Positions 59,228-64,000 of a DNA stretch of 64,000 nucleotides are shown here, piece after piece (positions within the stretch are counted from its first letter, which is position 1; each line of letters opens with the position of its first letter). Origin of the DNA: Curtobacterium sp. 9128. Lineage in GTDB: Bacteria; Actinomycetota; Actinomycetes; Actinomycetales; Microbacteriaceae. Made by a program: the position numbers and the translations under genes. The stretch spans positions 1,178,001 through 1,242,000 of the forward strand of contig NZ_LT576451.1 of the NCBI RefSeq assembly GCF_900086645.1, read 5' to 3'. The notes beneath the pieces are model-generated. The model was not told the DNA's origin and did not search any database. It was given only the letters and a program-made list of their open reading frames with translations.

Positions 59228-59623
59228 GTGAGCAACACCGATCGACCCGACGACGCTCCGGTCCCGACGCCCGGCACCGTCTCCTCCTCCGACGAGGTCA
59301 CCATCCGACGCGCCCCGAAGTTCGGCGTCTTCATCGTCGGTGGAGCGCTCCTCGGCTTCGTCGTGACGCTGATCGTGATCTCGCTCACCATGAACCTCGA
59401 CCGCGGCGACCAGCAGGAGACGCAGAGCTTCGGCAGCCTGGTGGGGTACTTCGGCCTCTGGGGCGTCGCCATCGGCGGGTTCGTCGGCGCGGTCGTCGCG
59501 ATCGTCCTGGACCGCGTGCTCTCGCGCCGTGCGGCGCGGCTCACCGCGGAGCGCGTCGAGGTGGAGATGCCGCCGGAGACCGTGGAGGGCGAGATCGAGG
59601 ACCACGGCGACCAACGGCCGTAG
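59228..59623 (+). CDS. two-helix membrane protein beside purF
   Basis: This 131-residue protein has a Pro/Ser/Thr-rich N-terminus, helix 1 (about 39-61, VFIVGGALLGFVVTLIVISL), a short Asp/Gln/Glu-rich loop, helix 2 (about 75-98, WGVAIGGFVGAVVAIVLDRV) and an acidic cytoplasmic tail. No named domain is recognised. In this lineage such a protein is often found next to purF, but a functional link is not shown. It begins at a GTG with GACAAT six bases upstream, and is followed after 17 bases by a strong hairpin. Confidence 0.72.
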   Translation: MSNTDRPDDAPVPTPGTVSSSDEVTIRRAPKFGVFIVGGALLGFVVTLIVISLTMNLDRGDQQETQSFGSLVGYFGLWGVAIGGFVGAVVAIVLDRVLSRRAARLTAERVEVEMPPETVEGEIEDHGDQRP

Positions 59624-59640
59624 CCGCAACCAGACCGACC

Positions 59641-59680
59641 GACGGGAGGCTCGGTGCCAGCTGGCACCGAGCCTCCCGTC
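59641..59680. terminator. bidirectional terminator hairpin, GGAGGC class, with T-rich tail
   Basis: Two 20-base arms beginning GACGGGAGGCTCGGTGCCAG form a perfect 40-base palindrome followed by TTTCT. The apex and most of the stem match the hairpin after catalase. It lies between convergent genes. Confidence 0.92.
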
Positions 59681-59706
59681 TTTCTGCGGTGGCGTGAGCC
59701 GCCGGA

Positions 59707-61164
59707 TCAGCTGAGCTGGTTCGCCTCGACCCAGGACAGGTACTCCGGGCTCACCGTGCCGGTGACGTACTCACCGGTGAAGCAGCTCATCTCGAGGTCC
59801 GTGACGTCGGAGCCCTCGATGATGGCGTCCCGCATGTCGCCGATCTCCTGGTAGATCAGGTGGTCGCTGCCGAGCACCCGGTTGATCTCGGGGATCTTGC
59901 GGTCGTGCGCGATGAGCTCCGCGCGGGTCGGCATGTTGATGCCGTACACGTGCGGGTAGCGCACCGGGGGAGCGGCGGAGGTGAACGTGACCTCGTTCGC
60001 GCCGGCGGCACGGGCCATCTCGACGATCTCCTTGCTCGTTGTGCCGCGCACGATGGAGTCGTCGACGATGAGGATGTTCTTGCCCTTGAACTCGGACGAC
60101 ATCGCGTTGAGCTTCTGGCGCACGGACCGCTTGCGCTCCGCCTGCCCCGGCATGATGAACGTCCGGCCGACGTAGCGGTTCTTGTAGAAGCCCTCGCGGT
60201 ACTCGATGCCGAGCTTCTGTGCGACCTGCATCGCTGCGGGGCGGCTCGAGTCCGGGATCGGCATCACGACGTCGATGTCGCCGGTCGGGGCGTGCTGCGC
60301 GATCGTGTCAGCCAGACGGTTGCCGAGGCGCAGGCGGGCGTCGTAGACGGAGATGCCGTTCATCACCGAGTCCGGACGGGCCAGGTAGACGTACTCGAAC
60401 GAGCACGGGACCAGGCGCGGGTTCGCCGCGCACTGGCGGGCGTGCATCGTGCCGTCCATCTCGACGAAGATCGCCTCGCCGGGAGCGACGTCGCGGACGA
60501 TGTCGTACCCGCCGGACTCCAGCACGAGCGACTCGGACGCGACGACCCACTCGGACTTGCCGGCGTCGTCGAACTTGTGGCCGAGGATCAGCGGGCGGAT
60601 GCCGAACGGGTCGCGGAACGCGAGCAGTCCGTGCCCGGCGATCGTCGCGATGGCGGCGTACGAGCCCTCCACCCGCTGGTGCACGCGCTCGACGGCGTCG
60701 AACACCTGGCCCGGGTCGAGGTCGGCCCCACGCACCTGGCCCTGGAGCTCGTGCGCCAGGACGTTCACCAGGAGCTCGGTGTCCGAGCTCGTGTTGAGGT
60801 GCCGGCGGTCGATGTCGAAGAGTTCACGCGTCAGTTCCCGCGTGTTCGTCAGGTTGCCGTTGTGGACGAGGACGATGCCGTACGGCGCGTTCACGTAGAA
60901 CGGCTGCGCTTCTTCCTCGTTGCTGGCGGCACCCTTCGTGGCGTACCGGACGTGGCCCAGTCCCATGGTCCCGAGGAGGGCGCGCATGTCACGGGTGCGG
61001 AAGGACTCGCGGACGTGCCCGCGGGTCTTGTGCATGTGGTGGATGTGACCCTCGACCGTGGCGATGCCCGTCGAGTCCTGTCCCCGGTGTTGCAGGAGGA
61101 GCAGAGCGTCGTAGATGGATTGATTAGCAGGCCCCTGCGCAACGAGGCCGACGATGCCGCACAT
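59707..61164 (-). CDS. purF: amidophosphoribosyltransferase (PurF)
   Basis: This 485-residue enzyme makes phosphoribosylamine from PRPP and glutamine, the first committed purine step. The glutaminase nucleophile is Cys2 in MCGIVGLVA with no propeptide to remove. LLLQHRGQDSTGIAT and VHNGNLTNTREL follow, and the PRPP site is ILIVDDSIVRGTTSKEIVEM. The start is the ATG at 61164; an upstream extension is not supported. It is divergent from purM with 72 bases between, so a single regulator could control both. Cysteines near the C-terminus (EMSCFTGEY) may bind an iron-sulfur cluster as in the Bacillus-type enzyme, by inference. Confidence 0.96.
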   Translation of the reverse strand: MCGIVGLVAQGPANQSIYDALLLLQHRGQDSTGIATVEGHIHHMHKTRGHVRESFRTRDMRALLGTMGLGHVRYATKGAASNEEEAQPFYVNAPYGIVLVHNGNLTNTRELTRELFDIDRRHLNTSSDTELLVNVLAHELQGQVRGADLDPGQVFDAVERVHQRVEGSYAAIATIAGHGLLAFRDPFGIRPLILGHKFDDAGKSEWVVASESLVLESGGYDIVRDVAPGEAIFVEMDGTMHARQCAANPRLVPCSFEYVYLARPDSVMNGISVYDARLRLGNRLADTIAQHAPTGDIDVVMPIPDSSRPAAMQVAQKLGIEYREGFYKNRYVGRTFIMPGQAERKRSVRQKLNAMSSEFKGKNILIVDDSIVRGTTSKEIVEMARAAGANEVTFTSAAPPVRYPHVYGINMPTRAELIAHDRKIPEINRVLGSDHLIYQEIGDMRDAIIEGSDVTDLEMSCFTGEYVTGTVSPEYLSWVEANQLS

Positions 61165-61236
61165 TCGCGGTGTGCTCCAGACCGTAGAATCGGGTGGTAC
61201 CGAACAAGTCTGCCATGCCACGACGGAGGACTCCGC

Positions 61237-62331
61237 ATGCCCAACCCGTACGCAGAGGCCGGGGTCGACACCGCCGCAGGTGATCTGGCCGTCGAGCTGA
61301 TGAAGTCCGCAGTCGCGGCGACGCACAACGACTCGGTCCTGGGTGGTGTCGGTGGGTTCGCCGGGCTGTACGACGTCTCCTTCCTGAAGGACTTCTCACG
61401 GCCGCTGCTCGCGACCTCGACCGACGGCGTCGGCACGAAGGTCGCCATCGCGCAGGCGATCGACAAGCACGACACCATCGGTCAGGACCTCGTCGGCATG
61501 GTCGTCGACGACATCGTCGTGGTCGGTGCGAAGCCGATGTTCATGACCGACTACATCGCGTGCGGCCGGGTCGTGCCGTCCCGGATCGCGGACATCGTCG
61601 CGGGGATCGCTCGCGGCTGCGCCGAGACCGGCACCGCGCTGGTCGGCGGGGAGACCGCTGAGCACCCCGGGCTCCTCGGGCCGGACGACTACGACGTCGC
61701 GGGCGCGGCGGTGGGCGCCGTCGAGGCCGACTCCGTGCTGGGCGCCGATCGCGTTCTCGACGGCGATGTCGTCCTGGCGATCGCGTCCTCTGGTCTGCAC
61801 TCGAACGGGTACTCGCTCGTCCGGCACATCCTCTCGACCCGCGGGGTCGGGTACACGGACTCCCTGCCGGAGTTCGGCGGGCTCGTGGGTGAGGCGCTGC
61901 TCGAGCCGACCCGGCTCTACACCTCCCCGCTGCTCTCCGTGATCTCGTCGAACGTCGGTGCGGTCCACTCGCTCTCGCACGTGACCGGTGGCGGCATCGC
62001 GGCGAACCTGGCACGCGTGCTGCCCGTCGGCTCCTGGGTCGAGGTCGATCGTTCGACGTGGGAGCCCCTCCCCGTGTTCCGCGTGCTCGCCTCCATGGCG
62101 GGGACGCCGATCGAGGACACCGAGAGCACGTGGAACCTCGGCATCGGCATGTTCGCGGTCGTGTCCGCCTCGGCTGCTGCGTCGGTCGTCGACGCGCTCG
62201 GGGCGGCCGGGCTCGCGGCGTGGCAGGTCGGCACGGTGTCGATGTCCGCGCGGGACCTCGACGGGTTCGAGCAGGGGGCGAAGGGCGTCGACGGCGGCGC
62301 TGTGCGGCTCGTGGGGAGTTACGCCGGCTGA
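61237..62331 (+). CDS. purM: phosphoribosylformylglycinamidine cyclo-ligase (PurM)
   Basis: This 364-residue AIR synthetase closes the imidazole ring of FGAM. Seen are YAEAGVDTAAGDLAVELM, LATSTDGVGTKVAIAQAIDK, DLVGMVVDDIVVVGAKPMFM, GGETAEHPGLLGPDDYD and SGLHSNGYSLVRHI. GAGGA before the ATG at 61237 sets the start. TAGAAT at 61185-61190 is a possible -10. It follows purF on the opposite strand and ends in a convergent gap holding copy 3 of the palindromic element. Confidence 0.96.
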   Translation: MPNPYAEAGVDTAAGDLAVELMKSAVAATHNDSVLGGVGGFAGLYDVSFLKDFSRPLLATSTDGVGTKVAIAQAIDKHDTIGQDLVGMVVDDIVVVGAKPMFMTDYIACGRVVPSRIADIVAGIARGCAETGTALVGGETAEHPGLLGPDDYDVAGAAVGAVEADSVLGADRVLDGDVVLAIASSGLHSNGYSLVRHILSTRGVGYTDSLPEFGGLVGEALLEPTRLYTSPLLSVISSNVGAVHSLSHVTGGGIAANLARVLPVGSWVEVDRSTWEPLPVFRVLASMAGTPIEDTESTWNLGIGMFAVVSASAAASVVDALGAAGLAAWQVGTVSMSARDLDGFEQGAKGVDGGAVRLVGSYAG

Positions 62332-62405
62332 GTCCGCGCGGGCGTCGTCGGGTCGCGGTGCTGGCTCGACGTGGTCGCCCTGTCGACGCAGAACGACACC
62401 GCCGT

Positions 62406-62489
62406 TGTCGTACGACAGCGAGCCTGTCGTTGGTTGCGGGCGCAGGTTGTTGCGGGTGCAAGGTGCGACACATCCGTTGTCGTACGACA
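62406..62489. repeat. dispersed palindromic element, copy 3
   Basis: TGTCGTACGACA occurs at 62406 and 62478, 72 bases apart. Both copies are followed by GCGAGCCTGTCGTT, so this element has internal direct repeats where copies 1 and 2 have inverted ones. The centre has GGTTGCGGGCGCAGG in place of the GCAACAGTTGC core. It lies between convergent purM and DUF3073 genes. Confidence 0.85.
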
Positions 62490-62579
62490 GCGAGCCTGTC
62501 GTTCTGGGTCGCGAGGGCGAGCGCCACGCGGAAACGCCGCGTCACCCCGGAGGGTGCGCGGCGTCAGCTGACCGGGAGG

Positions 62580-62801
62580 TCAGGCGGACTTGTTCTGGTC
62601 CTGCTGGGGCTCGAACTCGTCGTCACCCTCGAGCTGGTCATCCCCGTATTGGTCTGCCCAGCGGTCGACGTAGGAGTTCTCGTCCGAGTCGTGCCCGGCG
62701 GAGAGCTCGCGTTCGAGCGCACCGTAGTTCGTCTCCGGGCTGAAGTACTTCAGCTCCCGGGCGACCTTGGTGTGCTTTGCCTTCTGACGGCCGCGCCCCA
62801 T
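62580..62801 (-). CDS. DUF3073-family protein
   Basis: This 73-residue actinobacterial protein starts MGRGRQKAKHTKVARELKYF, the invariant motif of the family, continues SPETNYGALERELSAG and ends in an acidic tail with WADQYGDD. The basic start and acidic end suggest nucleic acid or ribosome association, but function is unknown. GAGGGG precedes the ATG. Family members are highly conserved and usually lie beside purine genes, as here. Confidence 0.93.
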   Translation of the reverse strand: MGRGRQKAKHTKVARELKYFSPETNYGALERELSAGHDSDENSYVDRWADQYGDDQLEGDDEFEPQQDQNKSA

Positions 62802-62962
62802 GCGTGACCCCCTCGTGATCGGCTCGTGTCCGGTGCTACGGGAGACGAGTCATCACCCGGAGAATCCGAACGGTTCGTGGTTGGAAATCTGCCGATCACT
62901 CTACCATGTACCCCTATCTGGACATGGCCGAGCGGTGCGCGCGTCCAGCAGAATCGGATGTG

Positions 62963-64000
62963 ATGACGGACGCGACACCGACCCCTGACGACCAGCACGC
63001 CCGGGTGGTCGTGATCGGTGCGGGGCAGGCCGGTCTCTCCGTGGCCTACCACCTGCGCCGGCTCGGTCTGCGGCCGGGGAGCGACGTGGTCGTCCTGGAC
63101 CGGGCGCCGAGCACGGGCGGCGCGTGGCAGTACCGCTGGGAAGCGCTCCGGCTCGGGTCGGCCCACCGCGTGCACGACCTCCCCGGCATGCGGGCGATGG
63201 GCCTGCGGTTCGACGACGCCGATCGGTCCCCCCCGCGCGCGACGTCGTCGGTGAGTACTACCGCCGGTTCGAGCAGCACTACGACCTCCAGGTCCGACGG
63301 CCGGTCACCGTGACGAGCGTCACCCGTGCGGGAACCGGACTGTGCGTGACGACCCGGACGCCCGACGGCCGTGTCGCCCGGATCACGGCGGATGTGGTCG
63401 TCTCCGCGGCTGGAACCTGGGGCACGCCCTTCGTCCCGTGGTACCCGGGGCGCGACACCTTCCGCGGGCGGCAGATCGACACGACCGAGTACCGGTCGGC
63501 TTCGGAGTTCAGCGGGCAGGACGTCGTCGTGGTCGGCGGTGGGACGAGCGCGATCGGCTTCCTGCTCGAACTCGACGGTGTCGCGCGGTCGACCAGGTGG
63601 TTCACCCGTCGACCCGTGGAGTGGTCCCACACCGCTGGGCTCGACCTGGAGTCGGCGGTCGCCGCGGTGGACGAGCAGGACCGCGCGGCCCGGGCGGGGG
63701 AGACCCTGCCGAGCATCGTCAGCGGCACGGGCGTCCCGGTGTCACGCCGCATCCGCGCGGGGATCGACCGCGGGGTCCTGCACCCGGAACCCGTGTTCGT
63801 CGCGATGGAGCCGGACGGGGTGCTCACCCGCGAGGGCGAGCACGTGCACGCCGACGCGGTGATCTGGGCGACCGGCTTCCGGGCCGACCTCCGGCACCTC
63901 GCACCGCTGCGGCTCCGGACATCGGGCGGAGGTGTGGTGGTCGCCGACGGGCGGTCGGCGGACGAACCCCGGCTGTTCCTCGCCGGCTACGGTCCCCAGG
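62963..64000 (+). pseudogene. flavin-dependent oxidoreductase with a frameshift, running off the window
   Basis: The first part has an FAD-binding motif VVVIGAGQAGLSVAYHLRRL. Homology-like sequence then shifts frame at a run of seven C residues (63228-63234). After the run, another frame continues ARDVVGEYYRRFEQHYDLQV, with a second Rossmann motif DVVVVGGGTSAIGFLLELDG and DAVIWATGFRADLRHLAP, open to the window end. Adding one C restores a single frame, so this is either a real phase-shifting mutation or a sequencing error. The intact protein would resemble FAD/NAD(P)-dependent monooxygenase-like flavoproteins. An in-frame ATG at 62924 is an alternative start. The C-terminus is outside the window. 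Confidence 0.8.

Noticed and set aside
56465..59623. A 1,052-residue plus-strand frame opposite the LuxR/AAA regulator
   Set aside because: Antisense shadow of the regulator gene; only its last 131 residues are a real protein.

Overview
The window is very GC-rich, tightly packed DNA with frequent 4- and 8-base gene overlaps and GTG/TTG starts. Gene content (PurSQL, DUF3073, sterol-carrier-like protein, SRAP, IdeR/DtxR-type iron box, LAxTG wall anchors) points to an actinobacterium, most likely Microbacteriaceae and plausibly Curtobacterium. The genus is inferred from gene content, not from a database search. No rRNA, tRNA, CRISPR array, transposase, integrase or plasmid origin was seen. No gene-free stretch exceeds about 260 bases.

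Layout. 1-3.4 kb: the end of a membrane protein, two tandem small paralogous proteins, a membrane-anchored SpoIIE-type phosphatase and a CPBP protease. 3.5-16 kb: an exopolysaccharide locus, all on the + strand. It encodes a chain-length/tyrosine-kinase protein, an anchored BNR-repeat protein, a priming sugar transferase, four glycosyltransferases, a Wzy-like polymerase, a Wzx-like flippase and a DUF4012 protein. 16-24.6 kb: surface functions, namely a small LAFTG-anchored protein, an acyltransferase, a VanZ-like protein and a 1,817-residue LAFTG-anchored protein with 15 cadherin-like repeats. 24.7-33.6 kb: housekeeping and stress genes (SRAP, a paralogous membrane pair, Ohr, YchJ, SDR, AroE, an iron-siderophore binding lipoprotein under an iron box, chorismate mutase, a lactonase-like propeller, a 2-hydroxyacid dehydrogenase). 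33.7-37.1 kb: purLQS. 37.2-48.6 kb: PadR with an MFS pump, a CtaG-like protein lacking a normal start codon, an acyltransferase, Fur with catalase, a NodA-like N-acyltransferase, a VOC protein beside a 26-bp palindrome, signal peptidase I and an AraC regulator. 48.6-52.3 kb: an ABC-2 exporter with its own two-component system. 52.5-64 kb: a GAF-SpoIIE phosphatase, purCD, a sterol-carrier-like protein, a large LuxR/AAA regulator, purF and purM divergent, DUF3073, and a frameshifted flavin oxidoreductase running off the end.

Shared signals. Three copies of an 84-89 bp dispersed palindromic element, each with two TGTCGTACGACA-type blocks 72-73 bp apart, sit only between the 3' ends of convergent genes. 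A second hairpin class with GGAGGC/GCCTCC arms sits at four other convergent junctions. About a dozen genes show a TAnnnT-like -10 box ending 6-8 bases before the start codon with no Shine-Dalgarno sequence, which is the signature of leaderless mRNAs. At the iron-uptake gene this -10 lies inside the iron box.

Co-operation. The exopolysaccharide genes form an almost complete Wzx/Wzy assembly line, and the two LAFTG proteins beside them are likely partners at the cell surface. Seven purine genes lie in three groups within 29 kb. Ohr, Fur, catalase and the iron-box lipoprotein suggest a set for oxidative and iron stress.
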